DNA of 64,000 nt from Mariprofundus sp. (GTDB taxonomy: Bacteria > Pseudomonadota > Zetaproteobacteria > Mariprofundales > Mariprofundaceae). Shown piece by piece: positions 53,476 to 62,595 of the stretch; the first letter of the stretch is position 1, and the number at the start of each line of letters is the position of its first letter. Under the pieces are notes generated by a model. That model had not been told where the DNA came from. It searched no databases and saw only the letters and a list, made by a program, of their open reading frames with translations. The translations under genes and the position numbers were made by a program. Location: the NCBI GenBank assembly GCA_021772835.1, contig JAJFLE010000070.1, positions 16,066 to 80,065 of the forward strand, read 5' to 3'.

Positions 53476-54537
53476 ATGAGTAAATACTGGAGCCCTGTAG
53501 TTCAAGAGTTAACACCCTATGCTCCTGGCGAACAGCCAAGAATCAGCAACGTAATCAAACTAAATACCAATGAGAACCCGTATGGGCCATCACCATTGGT
53601 GTTGGCCGTATTAACGGACAATATTGAGAAGGGCTTGCGCCTATACCCGGATCCTGATGCAAGCACGCTGAAAGCTGCTATCGCCAAAAACTTTAGTGTA
53701 AGACCAGCGCAAGTGTTTGTTGGCAATGGTTCTGATGAAGTGCTCGCACATACTTTTCAGGCACTGCTAAAACATCCGGATCCAATTCTGTTCCCGGATA
53801 TCACCTACAGTTTCTACCCTGTGTATTGCAGGCTGTATGGCATCGATTATCAAACGATTCCCTTAACGGAATCATTTGAGATCAGCACGGGTGATTATCT
53901 GAGGAAAAATGGTGGCATTATTTTTCCCAATCCAAATGCTCCTACCGGAATTGCAATGCCGCTGGCATCTATTGAATCTCTCTTGATGAGTAATCCTGAT
54001 TCAGTCGTCGTTATTGATGAGGCATATGTCGATTTTGGTGGTGAAACAGCAATTGGGCTGGTTGATCAATATCCTAACCTTCTGGTGGTTCAAACACTAT
54101 CCAAATCCAGGTCTTTAGCTGGCCTGAGAGTGGGTTGTGCTATTGGAAATGCCAAATTGATCGAGGCACTGGAGCGAGTAAAAAATAGCTTCAACTCCTA
54201 TCCGCTGGATCGATTGGCCATTGTTGGCGCAGTCGCAGCAGTAGAAGACAGGGGCTATTTTGAGCAAACATGTCGTACCATTGTTTCTTCACGAGAGGCA
54301 CTTAGCACCGGTTTGAAACAACTTGGTTTTGAGGTGCTTCCATCTAAGGCAAACTTTATCTTTGCACGACATCCCAAAGCTGATGCCTCCAGGCTTGCTC
54401 AATCACTCAGGGAAAAAGCAATTTTAGTTCGCCACTTTCCTTATGATCGCATTGATCAGTTTTTACGTATCAGTGTAGGTACCGATGAAGAGTGTGCTGC
54501 GCTGATAGTGGCGTTGAAAGATATTTTGTATCCGTAA
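53476..54537 (+). CDS. hisC: Histidinol-phosphate aminotransferase
   Basis: 353 residues of fold type [48 protein letters not shown] and the PLP lysine in [14 protein letters not shown] are typical HisC features. It transaminates imidazole acetol phosphate or related amino acids. No other his gene is adjacent, so a different substrate such as aromatic amino acids is possible. It follows a 264-bp gap holding the broken methyltransferase copy. Confidence 0.9.
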   Translation: MSKYWSPVVQELTPYAPGEQPRISNVIKLNTNENPYGPSPLVLAVLTDNIEKGLRLYPDPDASTLKAAIAKNFSVRPAQVFVGNGSDEVLAHTFQALLKHPDPILFPDITYSFYPVYCRLYGIDYQTIPLTESFEISTGDYLRKNGGIIFPNPNAPTGIAMPLASIESLLMSNPDSVVVIDEAYVDFGGETAIGLVDQYPNLLVVQTLSKSRSLAGLRVGCAIGNAKLIEALERVKNSFNSYPLDRLAIVGAVAAVEDRGYFEQTCRTIVSSREALSTGLKQLGFEVLPSKANFIFARHPKADASRLAQSLREKAILVRHFPYDRIDQFLRISVGTDEECAALIVALKDILYP

Positions 54538-54552
54538 GCAAGGAGAATCACT

Positions 54553-54951
54553 ATGTATCAAGGACGTTGCCTTTGTGGTGCAGTTAGGTTTGAAATCAGC
54601 GGTAGCATCGATGCTATTGTGATGTGCCACTGCTCCCGGTGCCGGAAAGCACAAGGCAGTGCCTATGCAACCAACGGCCTGGTGAATGAGAGCGCATTCA
54701 TTCTGCATGGTGAAGAGCTACTGACTGGCTACGAATCAGCACCGGGCAATGTGAAATACTTTTGCAGCAAATGTGGCTCCCCGATCTTGAACCGTAGCGA
54801 TAAACGTCCGGGCAAAGTACGTGTGCGCCTTGGCACCATTGAATCAGAGATTAATGAGCGGCCATTGGCTCATATCTTCGCCTCATCGAAAGCCAGCTGG
54901 GATTGTATCACCGACGGTCTGCCGCAATACGATGGCTATGTTGATAGCTGA
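54553..54951 (+). CDS. GFA family zinc protein
   Basis: 132 residues: YQGRCLCGAVRFEI, MCHCSRCRKAQGSAYA and FCSKCGSPI supply the Cys ligands of the GFA (Gfa-like/CENP-V) fold. The family was named for glutathione-dependent formaldehyde activation, but function is mostly unknown. It follows hisC by 15 bp with a clear ribosome binding site (AAGGAG). Confidence 0.9.
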   Translation: MYQGRCLCGAVRFEISGSIDAIVMCHCSRCRKAQGSAYATNGLVNESAFILHGEELLTGYESAPGNVKYFCSKCGSPILNRSDKRPGKVRVRLGTIESEINERPLAHIFASSKASWDCITDGLPQYDGYVDS

Positions 54952-55114
54952 ACCCGATATCTCATGGCTTTCACCAGCTCTTCCGTGACAGTGTTGTGGA
55001 TTTGACTTTCACAGCATAAAGCTGATTATCCAGTAGCTGCAAAACAGTCGACAAATGCAGAATGGCATACTCCGATGCCATAAGTGACATCCTTTGTAGG
55101 CAGGAGGAGTGGAT

Positions 55115-55933
55115 ATGAGTGGTAAGCAGAACCCATTATCAAAATTCGAGCCATGGGATCTGGTCGCATCAGGTTATTCGGAAACGACCATGCAGGTGTT
55201 TGAGCAGTTCGCAGAAGTCGCGATTGCTGCGTCCGAGCTCAAGCCGGGTTCAACGGTGCTGGATGTGGCCTGCGGGCCGGGAACGTTGTCACTGATGATG
55301 GCCCGAGAGGCTGAGCTGGTGCACGGCATCGACTTCTCACAAGCCATGCTCGATTGCTTTGCCGAGCGCATTAAGGATGAGGAGCACCGCAATATCAAAA
55401 TCCAGCATGGAGATGCTCAGGCTCTTCCTTATGAAGATAATTTGTTTGATGCTGCATTCTCCATGTTTGGACTGATGTTCTTCCCGGACCGTGGAAGGGG
55501 CTTCTCCGAAATCCACCGTACCCTCAAACCTGGCGGCACGGTTGCTGTCTCCAGCTGGGCTCCTGTCGACCTGTCACCTGCCATGCAGATGATGTTCGGC
55601 GCTATCAAAACGATGAAACCGGAGCTGCCGGAACCGCAACGCGCTATCGACACGCTGGAGAATCCCGATCTGTTCATGCAGGAGATGGAGCAGGCCGGAT
55701 TCCGGGATGTGGAGATTCGCAGCATCACCGGATCATTCCCGGTCGAATCCATACCCGAGTTCTGGGAAGGTATGGTCAAAGGCAGCGCCCCCATCCAGAT
55801 GATGAAAAATGGCATGGGTGAAACTGTGTGGCGCGAGAAGGAGAAGCTGGCTCTGGCCTTTATTGAAGAGACGTTGCCGGCCACACCAACCTCACTTACC
55901 TCCGATGCATGGTTGGGGCTGGGAGTGAAATGA
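55115..55933 (+). CDS. Class I SAM-dependent methyltransferase (UbiE-like)
   Basis: 272 residues. SAM-binding motif I VLDVACGPGTLSLMMA, then GIDFSQAMLD, GDAQALPYEDNLFDAAFSMFGLMFFPD and LKPGGTVAVSSW. The substrate is unknown. A perfect ribosome binding site (AGGAGG) sits 7 bp before the ATG. Its N-terminus is echoed by the remnant at 53279, which suggests an older duplication. Confidence 0.9.
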   Translation: MSGKQNPLSKFEPWDLVASGYSETTMQVFEQFAEVAIAASELKPGSTVLDVACGPGTLSLMMAREAELVHGIDFSQAMLDCFAERIKDEEHRNIKIQHGDAQALPYEDNLFDAAFSMFGLMFFPDRGRGFSEIHRTLKPGGTVAVSSWAPVDLSPAMQMMFGAIKTMKPELPEPQRAIDTLENPDLFMQEMEQAGFRDVEIRSITGSFPVESIPEFWEGMVKGSAPIQMMKNGMGETVWREKEKLALAFIEETLPATPTSLTSDAWLGLGVK

Positions 55934-55952
55934 GTGAAACGGAGAGAGGCTT

Positions 55953-56654
55953 TTGAATAAGATATTCATTCATCCTCCGCTTGAAGGGGAGTGGAAGTTT
56001 TTGCGGCCTCCCGGGCACCATCCTTTTGCATTTGATTTTGTGCAGATGGGGGAACAACGAGTATCGTCCCATGATGTGCGCAGATTCCGATTCTTCGTAG
56101 GTAAGATAGCGGCGAGCAGCTTTTATTGCTGGAACAAGCCGGTCTTTTCCCCCGTGGATGGAGAAGTTATTCGCGTAGGGAATAACTGGCCCGACCACGA
56201 GCACAGCAATATCTGGAAAACGATTCAGCTATGGTACAACGCAACCTATAAATTCAGACCTGAAGAGAAGAACGGAAGCGTGGATATCAGACCCAATGCC
56301 GGAAATCACATCATGATACAGGCGGAAGGGGGTTATATCGTATTTCTCGCCCACCTTAAGAATCAATCGATTCTGGTCAAAGAGGGGCAGCGAATAAGAC
56401 GGGGAGAGATCATAGGCTCGGTTGGCAATTCAGGAAACTCGACCATGCCGCACCTTCACATCAATCTGTTTGATCAAATGCATGATCCGTTCAAGGCCGT
56501 TGTGCTCCCGTTTGTATTCAGCAGTTTCAAAACATTAGGCGATGATGGCTACTGGGCTGAGAAAAGAACATCTCTGCCGCATGTGGGAGAGCTTGTCAGG
56601 TTTCATGTCGAAACAGCCTCAGGCCGAATAAATATCAACGGCGCTTTGACTTAA
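55953..56654 (+). CDS. M23-type metallopeptidase-like protein
   Basis: 233 residues without a signal peptide. GHHPFAFDF, FSPVDGEVIRVGNNW, GNHIMIQ, AHLKNQSILVKEGQRIRRGE and MPHLHINLF give the LytM/M23 His and Asp zinc ligands (HxH at PHLHI). Such enzymes cut Gly or D-amino acid links in peptidoglycan; without export a different target is possible. The start is TTG at 55953. Confidence 0.82.
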   Translation: MNKIFIHPPLEGEWKFLRPPGHHPFAFDFVQMGEQRVSSHDVRRFRFFVGKIAASSFYCWNKPVFSPVDGEVIRVGNNWPDHEHSNIWKTIQLWYNATYKFRPEEKNGSVDIRPNAGNHIMIQAEGGYIVFLAHLKNQSILVKEGQRIRRGEIIGSVGNSGNSTMPHLHINLFDQMHDPFKAVVLPFVFSSFKTLGDDGYWAEKRTSLPHVGELVRFHVETASGRININGALT

Positions 56655-56658
56655 ACCG

Positions 56659-56823
56659 GTGCACTCAAGAAAGAATTTTTATGACTCTCGCCAGGAAGCT
56701 TTACCAGAAAACAGGTTGACGCTTTGTTTGAAAAAAGGTGAAGTCACGATTGCATATGATGGCATTCCGTCCGTATCTATGCGTAGAAAGCAAGGAATTA
56801 TTTCATTGTATCCACACTGTTAG
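56659..56823 (+). pseudogene. Possible decayed coding remnant
   Basis: A 54-codon frame ending in TAG at 56821 reads like protein sequence (for example KKGEVTIAYDGIPSVSMRRKQ) between the M23 gene and the first GNAT gene. There is no good start or known family. It may be the tail of a lost gene. Confidence 0.3.
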
Positions 56824-56838
56824 TGGAAGGAAAATATT

Positions 56839-57264
56839 ATGGAAGAACTAATACTTGAAAGCAATTTAAGTGAAAATATGGCAATCGAGGAATACCTGTC
56901 CCATTCGGTTATCCAGTATGGCCTTGCTCAACATAAGAACGACACGCCTGAGAAGGTGTTCTGTAGCTGTAAAAGCAAGCAGGGAGTTTTGCTTGGTGCA
57001 GCCATGGGCACAAAGACGTTAAATGTATTATTTATCAGTCATATTTTTGTGGAAGATTCACACAGGAGTAAAGGGATTGGCAGTGTTTTACTGGCTAGTA
57101 TGGAACAAAAGGCAAAGGAGTTAGCTTGTTCTGTTATCAGGCTAAACACCTTTAATCACTTAAGTCATTCGTTCTATACAAAAAATGGTTATAACGAAAC
57201 AACACGTATTGATAGTTATATGAATGGCTTCGACCTGATATATTATGACAAACATCTCTGCTAA
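56839..57264 (+). CDS. GNAT family acetyltransferase
   Basis: 141 residues. The acetyl-CoA loop is HIFVEDSHRSKGIGSVLLASMEQKAKELACS, the R/Q-x-x-G-x-G/A motif being SKGIGS, and YTKNGYNETTRIDSY ends the fold. The substrate cannot be inferred. The base composition is AT-richer than its neighbours, a sign of transfer. It overlaps the next GNAT gene by 20 bp. Confidence 0.85.
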   Translation: MEELILESNLSENMAIEEYLSHSVIQYGLAQHKNDTPEKVFCSCKSKQGVLLGAAMGTKTLNVLFISHIFVEDSHRSKGIGSVLLASMEQKAKELACSVIRLNTFNHLSHSFYTKNGYNETTRIDSYMNGFDLIYYDKHLC

Positions 57265-57781
57265 CAGCGCAGGTTCGGGGGCGGCCTTGAATGTTGAATT
57301 TGTTGTTGGTAGTTATGAAGACTTGAAGGTATCGGATGAAGAAATATCCGAGTTGTTGTTTGAAGTTTACGTTCAAGCTGGGTTCACAACTCCAACGGTG
57401 GCGGAAGCTGTCTTTGACCCTGTGAAGGTTAGAGCAAGAGGACAATTATTCGTTGCTCGGGAAGTATCAACAAATGCATTGGCAGGCATGGTTACTGTTG
57501 TACCCCCAGAGTCCAGTGCTGTTGTTAGAGCCAAAGAAAATGAATGTGAAATGCATTTATTGGCTGTTCATGCACGTTGTAGGGGGCGCGGATTAGGGCG
57601 TGAATTGGTAACAAAGGCAGTTGATTGTGCAAAAGATAAGCATTGCTCAACAATGATTCTTTGGACTCAAAAGCCAATGAAGGAAGCTCAAGGACTCTAT
57701 GAATCTTTTGGGTTTGTGAGGACGAGTGAAATGGCGAAGAGCGGTATTGATTTTTTAGTCTATGAGAAGAGATGCGTTTGA
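57245..57781 (+). CDS. GNAT family acetyltransferase
   Basis: 178 residues with the acetyl-CoA motif RCRGRGLGRELVTKAVDCAKDK and the tail YESFGFVRTSEMAKSGIDFLVY. The N-terminal part (to about 60) is longer than in the neighbour. The substrate is unknown. It overlaps both neighbours by 20 and 10 bp, so the three small genes are translationally coupled. Confidence 0.85.
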   Translation: MTNISANSAGSGAALNVEFVVGSYEDLKVSDEEISELLFEVYVQAGFTTPTVAEAVFDPVKVRARGQLFVAREVSTNALAGMVTVVPPESSAVVRAKENECEMHLLAVHARCRGRGLGRELVTKAVDCAKDKHCSTMILWTQKPMKEAQGLYESFGFVRTSEMAKSGIDFLVYEKRCV

Positions 57782-58086
57782 CTCTTGCCACACCAACACC
57801 ACCCTATTACGCGGTTATCTTTACTTCGCTGCGTCACGAAGATGATGATGGTTATGCTGAAACGGCAGCACGCATGCTGGAGCTTGCAAGCGAGCAGTCC
57901 GGTTTTCTGGGTTTTGAGTCGGCCAGAGATGAGATCGGTATTTCGGTCTCCTACTGGGATTCGATGGAATCCATCAAGGCATGGAAAGCGCATGTCGAGC
58001 ATAGGCTGGCGCAAGCCCAGGCGCAAAAATGGTACAGCAGTTTCCGCGTTCGCATCTGCCGAGTTGAGCGTGAATATGGATTTTGA
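57772..58086 (+). CDS. Antibiotic-biosynthesis-monooxygenase-fold protein
   Basis: 104 residues with the ABM ferredoxin-like fold: YYAVIFTSLRHEDDDGYAE, MLELASEQSGFLGFESAR and SYWDSMESIKAWKAHVEHR. Related proteins include small monooxygenases and haem-degrading or structural dimers. The function here is unknown. It overlaps the GNAT gene by 10 bp and is convergent with the oxidoreductase at 58096. Confidence 0.85.
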   Translation: MRLTLATPTPPYYAVIFTSLRHEDDDGYAETAARMLELASEQSGFLGFESARDEIGISVSYWDSMESIKAWKAHVEHRLAQAQAQKWYSSFRVRICRVEREYGF

Positions 58087-58095
58087 AGAAAGTCT

Positions 58096-59055
58096 TCAAA
58101 TCGACTCTCTTCCCTTTCTCCCCGTGCCTTCCAAAAACTGACATTGCAGAAGTGCTGTGTGAATATCGGTTGATGGCACATCGTTATGCAAAAAGGTGCG
58201 TAGCTTGGTATCGGAGAGGAATAGCTCTTCGTTCCAGAGATAGCGCATCTCAATCAGGCCACGGAAAAGAGTGGAGAATGGGGATACCAATCGGATTACC
58301 CACCAAGAGAAGGATTTGATGTGTACCTTCTTCCCATATGCCGCTTCCAGTGCATCAGCGAGTTCTCTCATGCTCAGGCGGTATCCCGAAAAATGAAATT
58401 GGTTGAATCCCTCCAGCTCATCGGCGCGTTGCAACAGCCTTGCGACCACTTCAGCAGCATCAGGAACATAGGCCCAGGTGCGGCGCAACGTTTCAGCGCC
58501 GGGTGATGCGAGGCTGATTTCGCTTTTCCCTTCTTTGATCAGTACAGGCAACCATGTGCTAGCAGCGTCCCTGGCGATAAAGTCTCCCATGCGCAATATT
58601 ATCACCGTTGCTCCATTCGTTGCAGCCACTTGAAGCCGCTGCTCCATGGCTTGGCGTATTTCGCCTTTTTCATTACGGGGGCGTTGAACTGCTTGCTCAT
58701 CAAACTCAGGCCCGTCGGTCGGATCAAGCGCATAGACATTGCCGGGAAAGACAAGGATCAGTGCCTTTCTTTCCGACAGCTCAGCAACGGATTCAAGGCA
58801 TGCCATCGCTTTTTCACGCCAGTCGTAATTGGGTGGATTGGCCCCATAGACTATTGCATCAATGCCCTGACTTGCTCGTTCCAGAGATGAATGATCCAGC
58901 ACGTCGCCTTGAATAATATCTATCCCTTGAAGTGCAACAGGCAGTTTTGAGGGGTTGCGCATCAGGGCGGAAACTTTAATGCCCGTTGTTTTCAGAGCGA
59001 TACCCACTTCTCTGCCGAAGGTGCCGTTGATGCCGATAATGAGTACGTGATTCAT
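58096..59055 (-). CDS. NAD(P)-dependent epimerase/dehydratase-like protein
   Basis: 319 residues with an atypical short-chain or NmrA-like Rossmann fold: VLIIGINGTFGREVGIALKTTG, ALMRNPSKLPVALQGIDIIQGDVLD and YGANPPNY. Catalytic Tyr-xxx-Lys is not obvious, so it may be a sensor or reductase. The ATG at 59055 has AAGGAG 7 bp upstream. It is divergent from the LysR gene and is probably its target. Confidence 0.83.
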   Translation of the reverse strand: MNHVLIIGINGTFGREVGIALKTTGIKVSALMRNPSKLPVALQGIDIIQGDVLDHSSLERASQGIDAIVYGANPPNYDWREKAMACLESVAELSERKALILVFPGNVYALDPTDGPEFDEQAVQRPRNEKGEIRQAMEQRLQVAATNGATVIILRMGDFIARDAASTWLPVLIKEGKSEISLASPGAETLRRTWAYVPDAAEVVARLLQRADELEGFNQFHFSGYRLSMRELADALEAAYGKKVHIKSFSWWVIRLVSPFSTLFRGLIEMRYLWNEELFLSDTKLRTFLHNDVPSTDIHTALLQCQFLEGTGRKGRESI

Positions 59056-59078
59056 AGTGTGCTCCTTGTTCTTTCCAG

Positions 59079-59103
59079 ATATGGAAACTATGGTTATCCA
59101 TAT
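59079..59103. promoter_or_regulatory. Dyad in the LysR/oxidoreductase divergent gap
   Basis: ATATGG (59079-59084) and CCATAT (59098-59103) form inverted ends of a 25-bp site in the 90-bp gap between the divergent genes, consistent with a LysR binding box. Confidence 0.4.
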
Positions 59104-59145
59104 AAGGATATGGAACAACAGAATGTTTATGATGGATATGCATAC

Positions 59146-60060
59146 ATGAATAACGTGCCATGGGCTTTAATTCGCTCGTTTCTTGCAGTGGTTGAGGCGG
59201 GAAGTCTTTCTGCAGCGGCAAGAGAGCTTGAAGTATCTCAGCCGACGTTGAGCCGTAATATTCAGTTACTCGAGAGCCAGACCCGTCTCAATCTGTTCAA
59301 ACGCACATCGCAGGGTTTAATGCTCACCGAAGAAGGCAAAGTGCTGGTTGAATCGGCGCAACAGATGAAAAGCGCTTCCGAAACCTTTGTGCGGCAGGTG
59401 TCAGGGCTTTCCACCGAACTGAAGGGGGAAATCCGCATCAGTGCCAACGAGATTGTCGGCATCTATCTGCTGCCAGCTGCTATCGCGGCATTTCGGAAGC
59501 GGCATCCGGCAGTGCAGATTGAAATCGTGATTAGCAATCGCGCCAGCAATCTCAATAAACGCGAGGCGGATATTGCCCTAAGGATGTTTCGTCCAACGCA
59601 ACCCGATTTGGTTGCCAGGCGATTGACCGATATGCCACTTGGATTTTATGCCCATCAATCCTACCTTGATGAATACGGCACTCCCGAATCCTTCGATGAT
59701 TTCAAACTGCACACGCTTATTGGTTTTGATCAGAACCGTGACTTTATCGATGGTGCCGGTGCCATGGGTTATGCATTTTCAAACGACGATTTTGAGCTAC
59801 GCACAGACAATCTGATTCTGCAAATCCAACTTGCCCGTCAGGGATGCGGCATCGTCGGCACCCATGTCGCCCTGGCAAACGAATGCCCCGAGTTGAAACG
59901 GGTTCTTGAGTGGGCACCGATACCAGCGCTTGAATTCTGGGTCGTTTGTCATGCCGACAGCCAATACAATGCGCGGATTCGCGCTTTCAAAGCTCACGTG
60001 ATTGATTGGTTTGCAGACGATCCTTATCGCGGCTTGGGCCTCAGAAACACACTACACTGA
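59146..60060 (+). CDS. LysR family transcriptional regulator
   Basis: 304 residues: an N-terminal winged HTH (VPWALIRSFLAVVEAGSLSAAARELEVSQPTLSRNIQLLE) and a periplasmic-binding-like effector domain (about 90-300). The ATG at 59146 starts just before the HTH; an in-frame ATG at 59110 is possible. It is divergent from the oxidoreductase gene, which it likely controls. Confidence 0.92.
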   Translation: MNNVPWALIRSFLAVVEAGSLSAAARELEVSQPTLSRNIQLLESQTRLNLFKRTSQGLMLTEEGKVLVESAQQMKSASETFVRQVSGLSTELKGEIRISANEIVGIYLLPAAIAAFRKRHPAVQIEIVISNRASNLNKREADIALRMFRPTQPDLVARRLTDMPLGFYAHQSYLDEYGTPESFDDFKLHTLIGFDQNRDFIDGAGAMGYAFSNDDFELRTDNLILQIQLARQGCGIVGTHVALANECPELKRVLEWAPIPALEFWVVCHADSQYNARIRAFKAHVIDWFADDPYRGLGLRNTLH

Positions 60061-60255
60061 GAAAAAAACTTGACGGTCAAGGAATCAATATCAATGGTTC
60101 GCACATGAATTTTGTACAGACAGAACTCCGAATCAGCGTTCGCTTAAACTGTGCTGCCGTTGCTATGCGACGTGCGCACGGTCTATCTGTCTGTGCAACA
60201 AAGAAAACGAATCGGGTTATGCATAACAACTAACCAGTTCTGATACGGGTTTCTT

Positions 60256-60289
60256 AAGGGTCACAGGCAATGTCTGTGACCCTTTTTTT
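60256..60289 (+). terminator. Strong intrinsic terminator
   Basis: AAGGGTCACAG and CTGTGACCCTT form an 11-bp stem with a 7-nt loop followed by TTTTT. It lies 195 bp after the LysR gene and 41 bp before the argD-like gene. It may end lysR or attenuate the next transcript. Confidence 0.93.
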
Positions 60290-60329
60290 ATGCCCTGAAT
60301 TCAAGCTTACAAACGCAATGGAGAAAACC

Positions 60330-61538
60330 ATGAACAATTACATCAACCCCTATCCGTCAGTCATGGCCGTAGCCAAACGGCCGGATATCACTTTTGTGAA
60401 AGGCAAAGGCTCGTGGATTTGGGACAGTACAGGCAAGTCCTACCTTGATGTTGTCCAGGGCTGGGCGGTGAACTGCCTTGGCCACTCCTCTGACATTCTG
60501 GTTGAAACCATCAGCAGGCAGGCGGGCAAGTTAATCCATGCCGGGCCGGGCTTCTTCAATGCGCCGATGGTTCAGCTATCCGATGCACTGACATCGCATA
60601 GCTGTTTCGATCAGGTTTTCTTCACCAACAGCGGTGCCGAAGCCAATGAAGGAGCCATCAAGCTTGCTCGCAAGTGGGGCTCCATACACAAGCAGGGCGC
60701 ATATGAGATCATAAGTCTGGAACACGGCTTCCACGGCAGGACACTGGCCACGATGTCTGCTTCCGGTAAAGCGGAGTGGGAAAACCTGTACGCCCCCAAA
60801 CCCTCCGGTTTTATTAAAGTGCCTCGGAATGATATTGAGGCCATCAAAAGTACCATCAATAAGAACACTGTTGCCATTATGCTGGAACCGGTTCAGGGCG
60901 AATCCGGCGTACATCCGGCTTCGCCCGCCTATTTGCAGGCTTTAAGAGCACTGGCTGATGAACACAAACTTCTGTTAATCTTTGATGAGGTGCAAACCGG
61001 CATGGGTCGGACAGGCACCCTGTTTGCCTATGAGCAGTACGGTGTACAGCCGGATATCATGACACTGGGCAAAGGTCTGGGCGGCGGCATGCCTCTGGGG
61101 GCCATGGCGATTAAACAGGAGATCGCCTGTTTCGAGCCGGGCGATCAGGGCGGCACATTCAACGGCAATGCTCTGGTGACAGCGGTTGGACAAGCGGTAT
61201 TGCATGCAATTGTCGCCCCCGGCTTTCTTGAGCATGTCGGCACAATGGGCGCACTGTTGAGCGATGGTTTAACGAAGTTGTCCGCCAAACATGGTCTGGG
61301 TGAAGTCAGGGCTTCAGGGCTTCTGCTTGCCATGGATACCGGAGAAATCTCGGCAGTCGACGTGGTTGAAAAGATGTTTGAGATGGGTGCTCTGATTAAT
61401 GCGCCCAGAGCATATACCCTGAGGTTCATGCCAGCCCTGAATATTCAGCAGGATGAAATTGAGCAAATCCTGAGCTTGCTGGAGCAGGCATTTGCCTGCA
61501 TGGTTGATAACCCTACCGGTAAAGGGGACAACGTATGA
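60330..61538 (+). CDS. argD: Class III aminotransferase, acetylornithine type
   Basis: 402 residues of fold type I: GAEANEGAIKLARKWG, EHGFHGRTLATMSASG, VQGESGVHPASPAYLQALR, IFDEVQTGMGRTGTLFAYEQYG and the PLP lysine in TLGKGLGGGMPLGAMA are the ArgD/acetylornithine-type signatures. The ATG at 60330 has GGAG 6 bp before it. It is linked to a transglutaminase-like gene and not to arginine genes, so the actual substrate may differ. Confidence 0.85.
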   Translation: MNNYINPYPSVMAVAKRPDITFVKGKGSWIWDSTGKSYLDVVQGWAVNCLGHSSDILVETISRQAGKLIHAGPGFFNAPMVQLSDALTSHSCFDQVFFTNSGAEANEGAIKLARKWGSIHKQGAYEIISLEHGFHGRTLATMSASGKAEWENLYAPKPSGFIKVPRNDIEAIKSTINKNTVAIMLEPVQGESGVHPASPAYLQALRALADEHKLLLIFDEVQTGMGRTGTLFAYEQYGVQPDIMTLGKGLGGGMPLGAMAIKQEIACFEPGDQGGTFNGNALVTAVGQAVLHAIVAPGFLEHVGTMGALLSDGLTKLSAKHGLGEVRASGLLLAMDTGEISAVDVVEKMFEMGALINAPRAYTLRFMPALNIQQDEIEQILSLLEQAFACMVDNPTGKGDNV

Positions 61539-62107
61539 ATAGCTATCTTGAATCGAGCCGGTTCATCGACTGGCAGCAGCCGGAAGTTTTGCATAAGGCA
61601 AGAGAGCTCGCTAAGAACAGGGTGGGCGAGGAGGAGATCGCCACAGTTTGCTTTGAGTTTGTCCGTGACGAAATCAAACACAGCCGGGATTATGAGATGA
61701 ACCCGATCACCTGCGTAGCATCGGATGTATTGCAACACGGCACCGGTTACTGCTATGCCAAAAGCCACCTGCTCGCCGCACTGCTCAGGGCCAATGGCAT
61801 TCCTGCAGGGCTTTGTTACCAGCGGCTGACCATTGATAACGATAAACCGCCCTTTTCCCTGCACGGGCTCAATGCCGTCTGGCTGGAAGATCACGGCTGG
61901 TATCGTATCGATGCACGCGGTAATAAGCCGGGTGTGCATGCCCGCTTCTCTCCGCCCATCGAAAGGCTCGCCTTCCCTGTTATCACCGACGGTGAAATGG
62001 ACTTGCCGGAGGTATACGCCGAACCGTTGAAGGTTGTCACCGACGTGCTGGAAACTTATACCACCTGGCAGGAAGTATTAAACAACCTGCCGGACATCGA
62101 AGTATAA
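61535..62107 (+). CDS. Transglutaminase-like superfamily protein
   Basis: 190 residues. The catalytic triad is visible as Cys in GTGYCYAKSHLLAALLR, His in LHGLNAVWLEDHGW and Asp in YRIDARGNKPG. Such proteins can be cysteine peptidases or amidotransferases; the substrate is unknown. The ATG overlaps the aminotransferase stop (ATGA), a sign of translational coupling. Confidence 0.88.
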   Translation: MNSYLESSRFIDWQQPEVLHKARELAKNRVGEEEIATVCFEFVRDEIKHSRDYEMNPITCVASDVLQHGTGYCYAKSHLLAALLRANGIPAGLCYQRLTIDNDKPPFSLHGLNAVWLEDHGWYRIDARGNKPGVHARFSPPIERLAFPVITDGEMDLPEVYAEPLKVVTDVLETYTTWQEVLNNLPDIEV

Positions 62108-62172
62108 GAAAAATAGACTTGCCAATATGGTAAACCAGATTACTATATTTCTCTCTGTCGGAAGGAGGGCGC

Positions 62173-62595
62173 ATGAATTTTCAGGACGAGATATTAATCA
62201 TGGCTTCGCCAACAACCATTTTTCCTCGCTATGCAGATGTATCGGGCTGGAGCGAGTGGGATGCAGATGTGCGCGGTGCATCCCTTGCCGGTGAATTCAA
62301 AGCCGGGACAGAAGGCGTGCTTTTTCCCGCAAAAGGGCCAAAGACAAAAATACAGCTCAGCGAAGTAACGTTAAACCGTTCCTTTACGTCACAGACCAAG
62401 CTCCCCCTGTGTACCATGCAGTTTGAACATCTGTTGATTCCGCTCGGTGAATCCACGCGCGTGATTCATCATGTCAGCTTTAGCGGCCCCTTACGATTTC
62501 TCTGGAGACGCATCATCGGCACTCAAATAGAGCGTGGTCTACCACATGCGTTACGCGGATTGAAAGATGCCTGCGAATTCAAATCTGGTGAGTGA
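62173..62595 (+). CDS. SRPBCC-fold protein
   Basis: 140 residues with the START-like lipid/ligand-binding fold: ASPTTIFPRYADVSGWSEWDADVRGASLAG and FKAGTEGVLFPAKGPKTKIQLSEV. The ligand is unknown. A good ribosome binding site (GGAAGGAGG) precedes the ATG. It is 65 bp after the transglutaminase-like gene and overlaps the MarR gene. Confidence 0.85.
   Translation: MNFQDEILIMASPTTIFPRYADVSGWSEWDADVRGASLAGEFKAGTEGVLFPAKGPKTKIQLSEVTLNRSFTSQTKLPLCTMQFEHLLIPLGESTRVIHHVSFSGPLRFLWRRIIGTQIERGLPHALRGLKDACEFKSGE

Noticed and set aside
60061..60255. Possible small regulatory RNA between lysR and the argD-like gene
   Set aside because: A strong terminator is present but no promoter or conserved structure could be recognised.
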